Shown here: positions 50,301 through 64,000 of the stretch, piece after piece
Numbering within the stretch: the first letter of the stretch is position 1
How the letters are laid out: each line of letters starts with the position of its first letter
Assembly: GCA_965262255.1 (NCBI GenBank)
Contig: OZ253505.1
Span: 1,178,001-1,242,000, forward strand
DNA: 64,000 bases
From: JANQQC01 sp965262255
GTDB taxonomy: Bacteria > Pseudomonadota > Alphaproteobacteria > Caulobacterales > Hyphomonadaceae
Direction: 5' to 3'
Notes under the pieces: model-generated
What the model saw: only the letters and a program-made list of their open reading frames with translations
What the model was told of the DNA's origin: nothing
Databases searched by the model: none
Position numbers and translations under genes: made by a program

Positions 50301-53300
50301 CACCTTACTCATCGCCTAGCAGAAAGCACTCCGGATCGAATCCTATATCAGTCAACCCAAAGTTGCGAAAAAATGCACCGGTAATTTGTGTTTACCTTAT
50401 TAGAACCTTCGTGAAGCACCAGTCGGGTGGTTCGAATTATCCTAGTACAATCTATCAAGAGCGCAAAATATAGTGGCAATGACGGTGAAACTGATATGTG
50501 CAAACCCACATTAGAAACGAAACGGTATTAGAAAAAGCTGGTTTAAAACAGTAAAATTGAAAACCTCGAACCAACCCTTGAACTACTCAGCCTCCCAGAA
50601 AACGTCCTTCAAGAGTTGACTACCGTCACAGCATTTCTGTCCAAATCTCCATAGAGGATTTAAGTGTTTAGACGCTCTTAATCTTTCGCAATATATCCCA
50701 TTCAGTATTCGACTTGCTCCAAATAAAGCCCGTCAGGCGGTGCGACCGGACCGCATAAGGTTCGATCTTTGGCCTCTAAAATTTCCGCTAGCCATTCTCT
50801 GGAGCGATGTCCACGACCGACTTCAACAAGACTTCCAACCATTGACCTTACCTGCTTATGCAAAAACGACGGAGCGGAACATCGAATTTCAATTTGATCT
50901 CCATTCTGTCGTACATCGACCTTTTCAAGTGTGCGAATCGGACTCTTCGCTTGACATTCGGAATCACGGAAAGTTGTAAAATCGTGTTTTCCTAATAAGC
51001 ACTTGGCTGCTCGAGCCATTAAATTTGAATCAAGTCCTTCAGGAAATTGCCAAACTAGTCCGCGCTGAATTGTTAATCTCGCTCGACGGTTTAAGATTAG
51101 ATAAAGGTAATAGCGTCTTCGAGCATCAAATCTTGCTTCAAAATCCATTGTAACCGCCTGCGCAGAGAGTACTACCACCGGGTGGGGGCGTAAATGATGA
51201 TTTAGCGCATCAGGTACCTGTCGTTCACGAATTTCTTCACGCAAATCCACATGGGCAATTTGGCCCTTCGCATGCACACCTGCATCTGTCCGCCCTGAAC
51301 CAGCGACACGTGTTTCGCAACCATTTAGTTTACTAGCGGCTTGCTCTAAAACGTCTTGAACTGTTAAGGAATCTTTTTGTATTTGCCAACCACAAAATGG
51401 GCGGCCATCATATTCGATTTTGATTTTGTATCGAATCACGAAAAAACTTCGCCAGTTTTAATGGGGGTACCCCTCAGAAAGTCGGCTGCCTCCATTGCTC
51501 GAGCATTGGGTTGCTGAAGCTTCAAAATTCTAATTACAGAGTCATTGCCACAAGCAACAGTAATCACGTTGTCATGAATACGAACTGTTCCCGGGCGTTT
51601 TCGCGAACTATAGGTTTCGGCATACGAGTTAATCGCTTTCATTTGAATTCGTTCGCCGGACTCTAGTTTCGTTCTGTAAAACCAAGCACAAGGTGTGGGA
51701 GATAATCCTCGTATTTGACGATCGATTGCTACCGCAGGTTTAGTCCAGTCTATCTGGCGATCAGCTGCAGTTATCTTTTCTGCGTAGGTTGAACCGGAAT
51801 CAAGTTGAGACACTGGGGTTAGTTCGCCTTTAGCAAAGTTGTCAAGGATTTCTCCAATACGGTCAGCAGAAAGCTTTGAAAGCTTATCATGAAGACTGCC
51901 TGCGGTTTCATCCGAAGAAATATCAATTCGCTCTTTTGCGATTACCGGGCCGGTATCCAAACCCTCGTCCATTAACATAAACGAAATTCCGGATTCCAAA
52001 TCTCCTTCAATTATTGCTCGGTGAATCGGTGCTGCGCCTCTCCAACGGGGTAGGATCGAAGCGTGAACATTAATACACCCCAAACGTGGGGCCGCTAAAA
52101 TTGATTTGGGTAAGAGTAGGCCATAGGCAGCAACAATCGCCACATCAAAGTTTTTCGAAGCAAATCTCGTTTGTTCAAAATCTGATTTAAGAGTTTCAGG
52201 AGTAAATGCTTCAATACCTAGTTCGTTTGCGCGTTTATGAACATCTGTAGATCGAACAACTTTGCCTCGTCCTGCTAATCGAGGGGGTTGAGTATAAATG
52301 GCAACGACATGATGCTTTTGCTCAATCAATGCGTTCAATGTCGGAATCGCAAAGGCAGGAGATCCCATAAAGCAAATGCGAAGGGGGTTAAAGTCAGACA
52401 TCTATACAGCTCGTCCCGATATCAGGCTGCTAACGCTTCTGGGATTTTAGAAATTTCCGTCTCTCGATTAGTCTTTCGTAATTTCTTAATTGCCTGCTCA
52501 CGTCGTAGCCGGGAAAAATGATCAATAAACAATACTCCTTCCAAGTGATCCATTTCGTGCTGGATGCATACTGCAAACAAACCGTGCGCGTTCTCTACAA
52601 CCTGCTCTCCATGATAGTTCAAATAGCGAATCCTGCAGTAGTCGGGCCTATAAACTTCTCCGTTTATTTCTGGCACGGATAAGCATCCTTCGTCAAATGG
52701 AACCTTGTTTTCCGAAGGTGATAGAATTTCTGGATTGACGAAATATCGCGGCGCGTTTTTCTCCTCCGACAAGTCCATAACGATTACGCGTAAGGGAACA
52801 CCGATCTGTATCGCTGCTAGTCCAATTCCCGGCGCAGCATACATAGTCTCCAACATGTCATCCATCAGCGATCTAATTTCGTCAGTTACACCCTCGATGA
52901 CCGAAGATGAAACTTTTCGCAGACGCGGGTCGGGGACTGTTAAAATTTCCCTTAGTGCCATTTATAGATGTTCCTTCTAAATTGAGCTGAGTGGACGCGG
53001 TTATTTATCTCTTAACCATCGACAATTGCAATGCGATAAATCTGACTGATGCCCGCCAAGCGCCTGCCATTTTACATACGAATTTCACGATAGAACATAT
53101 AGGTTATAGAAATTTTTCATTCAAAGAAATAGGGATTGTTTATTTATTTACCCAAAATTCTAGTTCGAACCTTTTCGGCGATTGCAACCATTACCTAGCA
53201 TCTGTAAGTTGTTAAAGTTTGAAGAACAAGGCGGCATATGAGTGAAATGTCAGCAAGAATGGCATTTAGATGAAATGGACGGCGATCATATAACGCCTTG

Positions 53301-56300
53301 GAGTGCAAGCGGTGCAACCATTCTCACTAATCTACAGATATTGTGTAAGGACTGTATTCGTCGCAGGGGCGCGAAGAAACCTCCTATATCGTGATATTCC
53401 AGAATCGCTCATTCGGCAGTTTTTGGGTAAATAAGTATATAATCCCTATATTTTGTCTAATAACTATATTTGCAATTTTAATGATAACACATCCGCATTA
53501 TGTCTAGTACAGCTTTCGGCAAAATGTCCAATAACGGTTATGGGTTTTGATATCACGAGAAGCTGGAAAATCAAGCTGCCAAATTTAATCTAGCCATTTG
53601 TGAAGATTTTTATCAACATTTCTTGGAGAGAATAAGTGGAGATTGAATCAATTTTTCAAGTTGGAAACTCTATCTATAGATGCTACTTCTTGGTCGATCC
53701 AACATCTCGTTCATCATAAATCTTCCGCTATCACTTTCACCAAGACAGTTTCAGTCCTGCAGAGATTCCACTAGAATTCCTGGAGTTGTCTCTACCATCA
53801 ATAGACGTGCTGAAGTTGGCTTGGGCAAAGAGGGCGGTATTGTCAGCAACTTGGGAGGAAATCCCGGCCTTTATCTCTGCTAGCATTGCACTTGTTTTAT
53901 CCAAGAATGTCTCGTTTCCCACCCGGGTAAACCATTGGTCGGGCGTGTCGGCGATAAGGTTTCCAGTTGCATACCAACTGACTGTGTCTTGTTTATATTC
54001 GGCGTGGACTCCAGCGCGAACAGTAAAGCCGTCTTCCATATGTAGATTAAAGTCGCCAGCGGTGGTTTCGATGTTACCTAACCCGACGTGTCCCCATGAA
54101 AGTTGTGTTTGAGCATAGATATCAATATTGTCTAGACTTGCGACGAGATAGCCAAACTCAGTACTTAGATAAATTGCTGTTGACGCGTCGGCATCCACTA
54201 AGTCCGGCAGAATACTTGTATCTAGATTTGTTGTTATCCGATTAACTTGTAACTGCACATCGGCGAAGTGGCCTGCCTTTCCGAACCAAGTCGCAGTACC
54301 TCCAATACCGAAGCCAGATGCTTCAAGAGTACCGGAAATCGTTTCGAGATTGATCGTCGATTCAACGTTATGACTCGAAACATTGACACCGATCGTCCAA
54401 ACTCCGTTATCGTCCTCGAATAAATTCAAGTCAGCACCCACTTGAAATCCTAGTGTCGTATTGTCATAAGACCCATTTGTAACGTTCGATTTACTGTACT
54501 CGTTACTTCTACTGTTTGTCCTCATCCAGAATCTGGGTTGGGAGTCTCCGGCAAGTCTTTGTCGATCAACTACACCGAGACGTTGGTACATACTCGGAGC
54601 TCGGGCGAACCCATCAAAGAGGGCAATTGGCGTAGACAATAATAAAGAGCCGACAATCGATGTGCCGTTAATCTGATAGGAATTACTGGCACTATCAAAA
54701 TTCAATCGGTACAGATAACCGGCCGATAAAAATTGATCATTGCCTGCCAATGCAAAGGTAGAGTCGTTCGAGTCGCCATTAACTGTTGCGATCGTAATCG
54801 AGTTCGCACGTGCAGTTGCATTATCAGGTGTAATATCAGCGATGGCTATTGTCGTCGTACCTGTTGCATTACCGGAAACAGTAATTGAATCTGACCGGCC
54901 AGAGGCAAAGTTCACGTCAATTCTAAGAGTTCCCCCACCAACTAAGTTTCCATTCACGACAAATGAGTCATCAGGTTGGTTGTCCTGCATTGACAACGTG
55001 CCTTTTAAGTCCACTTCATTAGTATCGACCGTTATTGATCCATTAACCGATACAGTTGAACCGGAGGCAAAATTAATTCGCTCCCAGTTGATGAAACGAC
55101 TAGTGTTTAGAGAACTACTTCCTGAAGCAAAGGTCAATACGTCAACTGAACGATCCGTTCCTTGATCTTCACCGCCATCAAGCCTAGCTGCTCTTAACGT
55201 TCCTCCAGATATCCTAAGCGAGTCGGTTCCTCCTCCCAACTCAATTATCCCTGAAATAGTTGCTCCCTGATTTAAGGTAATCGCGGTATTGCTATTTCCA
55301 TCTGTAATTGCTGTTCCGCCTTGTGAGCTAATCACCGCTCCGCTATTGAGAACAATCGTCGTAGAACCACTTCTCGTTTTTGTGTAAATACCGGCTCCGT
55401 TTGTGCCGCCTGTAACGGCATCGGATACTACGACGGAGATATTTCCTGTTCCTGTATGATCAACAGAAATGGCATGGTTTCCGTCAGCGGAACTTGATAT
55501 CGCACCGCCAGCATTGACAGAAACCGTTCCGTTCCCACTATGGGAAACGAATATGCCGCCCTTGGCTCCGCTGACTGAGCCTCTTGCTGTTACATTTATA
55601 TTGGAAACATTTCTGTTGCTTGTAACGTTGACCCCATACTCTGTAGTTCCAATGATAGTTCCCGTCGTGTTCACGGAAATATCACCCGTTCCCGTATGCA
55701 TCGCTAAAATTCCATTGGTCTGACCTGTGACGCTATTTGCAGAAATCCTAGTAGACCCTCTTCCACCATTGCTCGCATGTATACCGGCTTGAGTTTGACC
55801 GATCACTGTCGCGTTAGATGAAATTTGAATATTCGTGAACGTTAAACTAGCGACTTGTGCATGGATACCATTATGGTTACCAGTGACATTTCCGGAAGTG
55901 TTCACTGTTACGTTTCCAGAACCCATAACTCGAATGGCACTTGCTCCTTGGCTAATCAACACACCAGATGTTGTAACTGTGATTGTTCCTGTACTCGCAT
56001 TGACAGCGTGGATTGCCTCTTGTCCAGCCGAGATCGCTCTTGCTTGAACCGAGACGCTAGTCCCGCTTCCCATTGCCATGATTGCTGTTCCCGAAGCATC
56101 ACTAGCGGTAATGGTGGCACCGGCGTTGACGGACACACTCCCTGAACTCATGGCTTTTATAGCGGTACTTCCACTACTACTCACAGCACCCGTCGTCCTG
56201 ACTGACACTGTGCCGGTACTAGAGTTGACAGCGACAATACCCTCACTACCAGCCGATAGAGCGGCGGCTCGAACGGTGACACTTGAGCCGTTCCCCGTTG

Positions 56301-59300
56301 CCATGATCGCCGTTCCTGAAGCATCGCTTGCCGTCACACTTGCGCCAGTATTTATATCAACGTTACCCGAACTTATAACCTTAACAGCGGTGCTACCGCT
56401 AGTCGTTACTTCGCCAGTTGTCGTAACGGAAACTGTTCCCGTGCTTGAGTTTTCTGCGACGATCGCTCCACTCCCTCCATTAGTGGCTCCTGCTCGAACG
56501 GATACGCTTGACCCGTTTCCTTTAGCTACTATTGCTGTTGCCCTAGTATGAGCGGCGGTAACATCGCTCACTGAAAGAGAAACATTTCCGCTTCCCGTTG
56601 ACACAGCTTGGATCGCTGCTCCTGAGCCTTGTAACGTTGCTGTTCCTGTCAGGGTTATTGTTGTATTTCCAGATCCTGAGGTGACGGAGTGAATGACTCC
56701 GATAGCAGAGCCTGTTGCATTCAATGTATTTCCGCTTGCATCTTGAGTGAACGTTATATTTTTTCGTCCTGAAAGAGCAAAGGCCGTTAACTCTGAAACA
56801 TTCACGGTAGCCGAGCGATTCAAAGTTGCCGTAACGTCATTATTCCCGGACGCTATAAGATTCTCTTGTGCATCAATTGCACCTGAGCATGTGTAATTGA
56901 GGCCGCCGGCAGAGATATCGCAATAGGTGGTACCCACCTCTCCTGTCAGAACATACGTCTTAGCTGAAGCATTAAAACTCAACGTATATAAATAGTTCGC
57001 GGAACGAATGGTTTTGCCTAAACCTAAACTCACGGAGTTCGCAGTTGCTGTTCCTGTAACCGAAACGACAGTAATTGGATTTTCCGTTCTGTTGGTATTG
57101 TTAGATGGAGTTACGTCGTTGATTTCAATGGTAATTGTTCCAGACAAATTTCCGCTAACAGAAAAAGTATCAACGCTTCCGGTAGCAAAATTCGCATCAA
57201 TGGAGAGTATGCCTGTTCCGGAAAGTGTTCCCGTCAACTCTAACTCATCACTAGGTGTGCCGTCTCTCAAAGATATAGTCCCAGCAATATTAAACTGCGT
57301 CGCGCTTAAACTATTTGTTCCATCAAAAGCAATCGTGCTTCCAGAACGAACGTTTACTCTCTCCCAATTGCTTAAAGTGACACCGGTAAGATTTGTTGTT
57401 CCCGATGCAAAGTTAATAACATCAACCGACGTATCGGTTCCGTCATCGGTTCCTCCGTCTAGTGTTACACTCGCGGCAAGAGACCCTCCGGATAATGTCA
57501 GGACATCAACACCGCCGCCTAACGCTATATTCGCTCCAATCGTTGCTCCAGAATTTACGGTAAGGGTCGAATTTCCTTCGTCGTTCCGAATAGCCGTTCC
57601 ACCGGTCGCCGTCACTGTTCCGCTATTGAGAGTAACGTTGGTTGTACCTCCGTCGGTATGAGTGTCTATCCCTGCTTTTCCGCTGGCTCCCGTGACGTTT
57701 GCGCCAACAACGATTGATATAGAACCACTTTGTGCGGTGACATCAATTCCATCCTCGGAACGTCCGGTAACGGCCCCTGAGATATTCACAGTTGTATTAG
57801 CACTGCTTTGATTATCAACGAGGATTCCGTTACTGCCTTGTACAGTTCCAGAACTTCCGATAGACACATTAACAGCGCCTGCTCCGGACTTATTGTAGAT
57901 CAGTATTCCGGCATCAGTATTTCCGGTTCCATTACCTGTGACCGCTCCATTCAGAGTCGCGGCTAATGTGCCTGTACCTAGCCCCCTTATTTCAATGCCT
58001 TCGTCATCACCTGTGACGACAGTTGTCGTGACGGCTATGTTTCCTGTGCCTTCACCGACGGCTCTTATCCCGTCTTTAGCCGATCCCGACTGGTTAGATA
58101 CCTCTCCGGTAACATTAATCGAGAGATTTCCTGAGGTCTTGTTCGTAGCAATGATCCCATACTCTTTGCCAGATACATCCCCTGTGGCTGTTAAAGCGAG
58201 GTTGCCTTGACTGTTTTTGTATAGAGAGATTCCATTGCCGTTCGTTCCTGTTACATCTCCAGAGACCAAGACCGTCGCGCTACTTGCCCCCGAATGCTTG
58301 TTTACAACTTTAAGTCCGTCAACACTTCCTGTTATCGTTCCCGAGGTGCTGACTGCTACTGATCCGTTTTTGTTATAGGCATAGATAGCATGGCCGCTAT
58401 TGCCCGTAACGGCTGCAGACGTTGTTACAGACACCGTGCCGGCTTGATCACCTTTATGGGTGACAGTTATGCCATGGGCGCTTCCCGTAACCGCTCCTTT
58501 TGTTGTGATCGTTATATTTCCTCCTCCGCTACCGGTGTTACTTACATCAATTCCATCCTCTCCTCCCGTTACCGACATGACACTGATCGAGATAGTACCG
58601 GTGCTATTACTTTGCTTCACATAAACACCGTCTTTCTCTTCTCCCGCTATAGACCCAGAGGCTACGACCGAGATTGCTCCATCAGTTGCCGCGGATACTT
58701 TGATACCGTAGGTGTCAGCCGAAATGTTTCCTGTTGCAGAAATCGCAAGAGTGCCACTACCTTTACTATAAGCATCAATCCCGGCTCCGCTACTACTTGA
58801 GATTGTTTGAGTAACGGCAATCGAAACAGACCCTGTCGTTCCCATGTTTTTGGCAACGACTCCAGCTTTGCCGCCAACTAATGTAGCAGCTGTGATCGAA
58901 ATATTTCCCCCATTCGCAGAAGCTTCAATAGCCGTTCCTGACGTATGATTGGCAGTAACATCAGCGGTTGTAATCGTTACATTACCTGTTCCTGTGGTTG
59001 TCGCTTTGATGGCTGTGCCACTTGACGCTAGTGTGGCCGTATTGGTAAGCGTTATCGCGATATTGCCATTGGCAATTGTGTTAGCATGGATCAAGCCAGT
59101 CGCCGATCCCGAACCCGAAATCTGATTTCCGCTGGTCTCTTGCGTAAACGATAAGTTACCTCTTCCTGACAGATAGAACGCTAAGCCCGACTGAACATTT
59201 ACCGTCGCTGAGTTATCTAAAGTTGTCGTGATGTTGTTATTCGAGAATGCAACCATATACTCGGAGGCACTTATTGTTCCATCACAAGTGAATTGACCGG

Positions 59301-62300
59301 TCACTGTTGTTGATTCAGCGCATTCTGTAGCCCCAGGACGGGTTATGATTGAATAAGATTTGCTGGTGGAATTGAAACTCAGTTGAAAAATTCGTCCGCT
59401 AATTCCGACTGGACCGCTTTCTATTGATATCGCCGATTCAGTAACTGTTCCAGAGACGATAAAAACTGTAATTGGACTTGTCGTTACGGTCGTCGCGTTG
59501 GAGGGAGTAACATTGTTGACTTTAATAACATGCTGACCAGTGACGTTCCCACCGACGGTAACTGTATCTGTTGAACCAGATTGGAAGTTAACATCAATGT
59601 GGAAAATCCCGCCGGTTGTGGCCGTTGGACCGCTCAAATTCCCGCCTACGTTTAACGCATCACCCGTTGCGTCATCTTTTAAGGAAGCCGTTCCATCTAA
59701 GGTTAAGGCTATACCTGTTAGGATTGTGTTGTTGTCAAAAGTTAAAGTGCCAGAAGCGCCGACAGTTATGTTTTCCCAGAGAATGAACTTTGTCGCGTCC
59801 CAAGCTGTTGAACCCGCATTAAACACAATCGTATCGTTTTCGGGAGTGGTGCCAGTATTTGTTCCTCCACTGAATATTGCACTACTATCTCTTGTTGCAC
59901 CGCTGATAGTAAGCGTATCAGCGCCAGCATTGAGAGTAATATTTCCTGAAATTACGGTTCCCGAGTAAAGGATAACATTCGAGTCGCCTTCGTCGTTATA
60001 GATAGATCTAAAACTTCCACTAATCGTGCCGCTATGGATTTTGATTGTCGCGGATCCGCCGTTTGTGACCGTGGAAATCGCGAAAGTGGCAGAAACATTT
60101 CCGGAAACAGAAATGCTTATATTGCCTGCACCGCTCGCTCGTGCATCAATTCCAAAGTTTTGCCCAACTACTGAAGAGGTTGTACTGATCGTTATGTTAC
60201 CGCTTTTACTGTACGCATAGATTCCTTTTCCACTAGACGATGTGACCGCTCCAGAAGTATGGATCGTTACATTGCCAGTGTCGCTCGTAAGTTTTGCAAA
60301 AATCGCATTAAGACCTGCAGAAACGGCGTTTGTGCTGACAGAGAGACTTGCTCCGGCCCCTTGAACATGTATAGCATTGCCGGATGCGTGACCGGCCGTG
60401 ACGTTGCCAGCAGAAACGGACACATTACCCGTTCCTGTCGATTCGGCTTTAATCGCGGTTCCAGAACCGGCAAAACTCACCGCTCCCACAGTTGTTATGG
60501 ATACGTTACCGTTACCTGTCGTTGTAGCATGCACTATTCCTCTTGTGTTCGCACCACCCACGAGAGCCCTACCACCTGTCTCTTGCGTGAAAGTTATCCC
60601 ATTCGCGCCAGACATGGAAAATGCAACCGCTGAAGAAACATTTATTGTCGCTGAATCATCTAGCGTCGCGACGATATTTGTCGTGCCGGTTTTGATTATA
60701 TTTTCTGAAGCCGAAATCGTTCCCGAACAATTATAAACGCCTACATTCGAGTCGGATTCAATACACCGCAGAATAGCAGGGGAAGACTGTAGTTCGATAT
60801 ACTGACTAGACGTTACCGTCACGGTATACTTGTAGCCGCCCGCGGTGAAAGATGAATTCTCTAATGAAAATGCCGACGTGTTCTGTCCCGTTCCGTTCAG
60901 AGATATAATTCGAATTTTCGAATCGACTACATGGGCTGACCCGCTCGGTGTTACATCATTCAATCTGATTTTTATGTTGCCAGTTACCGTTCCCGAAACG
61001 ACAACTCGGTCGGAGGTTTTGGTTGTGAAATTGACATCGACGTGGATCACCCCGCTACCTGAGAGATTTCCTGCAATATCGAGATGGTCGCCAACAGTTC
61101 CGTCTTGAAGAGACAGAACGCCATCAACGACAACACTATCAAATCCCAAATCTTGGCCACTACCCGTTCCTTTACCAAGGAACTTAGCAGTTCCACTTGA
61201 ACGTATTTTTAGAGTTTCCCAATTGGTGAAATTGGTGGCTGTTACTGTCCATGTTCCGGAATTAAAGTTTAGAACATCGTTATCGTTCGTATGACTCCCG
61301 CCATCTATTTTCTGAGATGCGCCCAACGTATAACTTCCACCATTGAACTTTATTTCGTCGTTGCCTTCTCCGAGTTTGACAAAGCCGACCATACTTGCGC
61401 CAGAGTTGACGGTAACAGTCGTGGCGATTCGGGCGGCAGCTTGGTTCTTGGTAACGACTATTGCTCCCTTACCGGTTGTTCCTATGACAGAACCGCTATT
61501 CAGGACGACCGTAGCCGTTGGAGAGGCCGTCGAAGAGGAATTCGTATTGCCAATTTTTATTGCCGCGATGTCGTAGCTTGTTGAAGACCCAGTTGCTTTT
61601 ACTTCACCTGCTGTGGTTATGCTGACAGGGCCGTTGTTCGAGTCGATACTGATGGCGTAGTAACCACTGCTCGTTACGTTTTTTGTCGAGACAGTTACAC
61701 GCCCACCGACATTTCCTTTTGAATTGATTACTCCTAAGGCTCCGGTATTCGTATTACTTATATCCCCCGTCGTTGTAATCGTAACGACATTTGTCGTTGT
61801 GGAACTGGTCGCTTGAATTGTATGAATTGTTCCGGACGCATGTGTTCCCGTCATATCTCCTGTAACCGAGATCGTCGCGTTACCACGGTGAATTACATAA
61901 ACTGCATTACTACGGGCGTTAAATGTTCCCGAAGTGTTTACTGTTACATTTTTTCCATTAAGCCTAATTGCGGGAATTCCCGTTCCGTCCGTTCGCGCAC
62001 TGAATGAATTTACGCTTACGTTAATGTCGCCGGGAGTTACTACATATGCAATTTGCCTAGCTGTTACAGTCCCCGTTGACGTAAAAGTAAATGGTCGAGT
62101 ACCTGGAAATGTTGCGAATCGAATCAAAATCTCACGAACGTTAGCAGAACCTACCGAAATTGTGATTGGATTACTACCACCACCAGTATTTACGACCTCA
62201 ATCCCTCGGGCGTTTGACCCTGAACCGGTGTGATCGATCCGCCCAACGTTTGCAGATATCGTGGCATCTTTGACAGTAAATTGAATGGCCCTCGAATTAT

Positions 62301-64000
62301 TGTTCGATACCGAAATAGAACTGACATTGACGTTTATTACCGACGAAACAGTTACCGAACTCGTATTCGCTTCATCGTTGTTGACTGAAATTCCGTGTTT
62401 TCCAGATGCGGTGATGTTTCCAGCCGTAATCGATACGTTGCCCTTACTCCTCGTCCATATCCCCCCGCCGCCGGCCGTTATATTCGCCGTGCTAATCGTG
62501 ATGTTGGTGGCTAGAGTTTGTGCATTTGCTGCAGTTCCCGCGGTGCGAGCAGCTCTAATTGCATAGCTGGAGGAAGCTGTTACAGAGATATTTCCATTGA
62601 CTGATATCGTGATAGGAGAATTTCCTGCGTCAACATAATCGTTATTGCCGAAAGTATTACTAAAACTAATGGCCGCCGGTACGGTTGATGTGGCCACAAT
62701 ATCCTGACCATTCGCTGCCTGAGTGAAAGTTAAGCTTCCAGATCCACTACCAGTAAAATCAAATAATGGAACTGTTCCGCTTGAGACCGTTACAGAAGTA
62801 GAAGAGCCCAAATAAAGGACCAGAGAACCTTGAGTAGAAAGTTGTGTGCTGGTAGCAATGGTAGATTGTGTACAACTTCCAGTTGTCGTGTTTGTAGTCG
62901 TGTTATGAGTCCAACTACACCCCACTGCCTGTGAATACGCTTCACTGCCAATTAAACTCGTCGCAACAACTGTTCCAAAGGCTAACGAAGAAACAGAAAC
63001 TTTCAAAGAACACTTCACAGTAGGTGCGAAGCTAAACACCTCACCAGCAAATCGACACAACCTTCCTCCGACCGACCGATCAGGTTGGCTTTCTTTATCG
63101 AAATCTAACGCTCTAAGGGAACTCGCATGTGGGGGGGGGTATTCATGCCTTCAGCACTCCAGAAAAACAGCGATTTGGAACCCGTCATTTGGCTCGTAAT
63201 TATAACACGTCTAGAAGAATAGCAGAACACGCACAAAATTTTCTACTCGGAAAAATCTTGAGATCATGTTGATTTCGCAAATATATGTGCAGGTTCAACG
63301 AACATCTAAGCATATTGCTTTCTCCGATAATCTTGAGGTAAATCCAAGCTTAAAAGAAGTTTCGCAACTAAATTTTCAGTGTTTCGAGTGTAGTTTAAAT
63401 ATCTGCTTCTAGCGAGTGAAACAAGAGCAGTGTCCAAACAAATAACCCATTTTCTTCTCCTGTTAAGTCGACATAATTGTAAAAAGCACTCGGAAATCGA
63501 AACAACTTGAATGAAAAGCACACTAGAGCGTTTGCAGCTCAAGTTGATGTAAATTGATGCTCCAGCTTAACAAATGAACAAATTATCATGACGGAACTAG
63601 CGAAGGCGGAAACTTCATCTATTAGGAAGTGGAAGAAATTGAGACAATCAACTTGATTGCAAACGCTCTAAGAGGCTAAACGAAGAAGGTTGAGACATAT
63701 ACATGTATATGGAGTGTGGGGATAAGCCATCGTTTTAAGAACAAAATTTTAAATTTTCTAGCCAAATTTAGAAGTTTCCCAGAACTTACTCCTAATCGTA
63801 GTAATAGTCGACGGAATCACTTGAAGAGTACCGAGAACGATGATCTTTCGTTTAAGGGATTATATATTTATTTACCCAAAATTCTAGCTCGAACCTTTTC
63901 GGCGATTGCAACCATCGCATAGCATCTGTAAGTTGCCAAAGTTTGAAGAATAAGACGGCATAAGATTGAAATGTCAGCAAGAATAGCGTTTTGATGAAAT

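Overview
The window looks like a chromosomal segment of an AT-rich alphaproteobacterium. The evidence is gene order and gene content: a SUV3-like helicase near an S4 protein and FdxA; ffh followed by a chorismate mutase, rpsP, rimM, trmD, rplS and leuC; leuD-leuB; def-fmt-truA; BolA divergent from a J-domain protein; CobS; and families such as DUF3108, DUF6614, DUF6065 and the CHCC zinc finger. I cannot name the genus from sequence alone.

Layout. 0-10 kb: a TonB receptor, ferredoxin, S4 protein, a AAA ATPase inserted between the S4 gene and its usual helicase neighbour, a TPR-sulfotransferase and a DUF3108 protein. 10-19 kb: rpmB, cobS, then the translation and secretion cluster ffh-aroQ-rpsP-rimM-trmD-rplS and leuC, broken by an antisense glycosyltransferase. 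19.3-26.3 kb: a giant autotransporter adhesin gene, switched off by a G9 tract and by a nonsense codon. 26.7-41.5 kb: an HTH regulator, GST, VOC protein, leuD, leuB, an aldo/keto reductase, a standalone DprA-like protein, a Pro-tRNA editing deacylase, an L,D-transpeptidase, a response regulator, an ABC ATPase, an FAD oxidase, BolA, a J-domain protein and pyrF. 41.5-47.2 kb: an accessory patch with a solo transposon right end, an intact TnpB, two small proteins and a single-chain type IIG-like restriction-modification enzyme. 47.3-53 kb: a PQQ dehydrogenase, a DUF3800 relic, a candidate small RNA and def-fmt-truA. 53.1-64 kb: a second giant autotransporter flanked by direct copies of an HNH-bearing element.

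The most striking content is the adhesin pair. Both genes carry a nine-base G/C homopolymer in the first codons (19482-19490 and 63131-63139), and in this sequence both are out of frame with the adhesin body. That is the hallmark of on/off switching by strand slippage. A third nine-base C tract lies upstream of the first adhesin. The two genes share an 860-bp nearly identical block in opposite orientation (20621-21480 and 60947-61806), which could drive gene conversion or inversion of about 40 kb. Each protein is built from 500-700-residue modules, each opening with a Cys-X10-14-Cys pair: three modules in the first adhesin and four in the second.

All positions and motifs come from reading the sequence. 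No database search was run.
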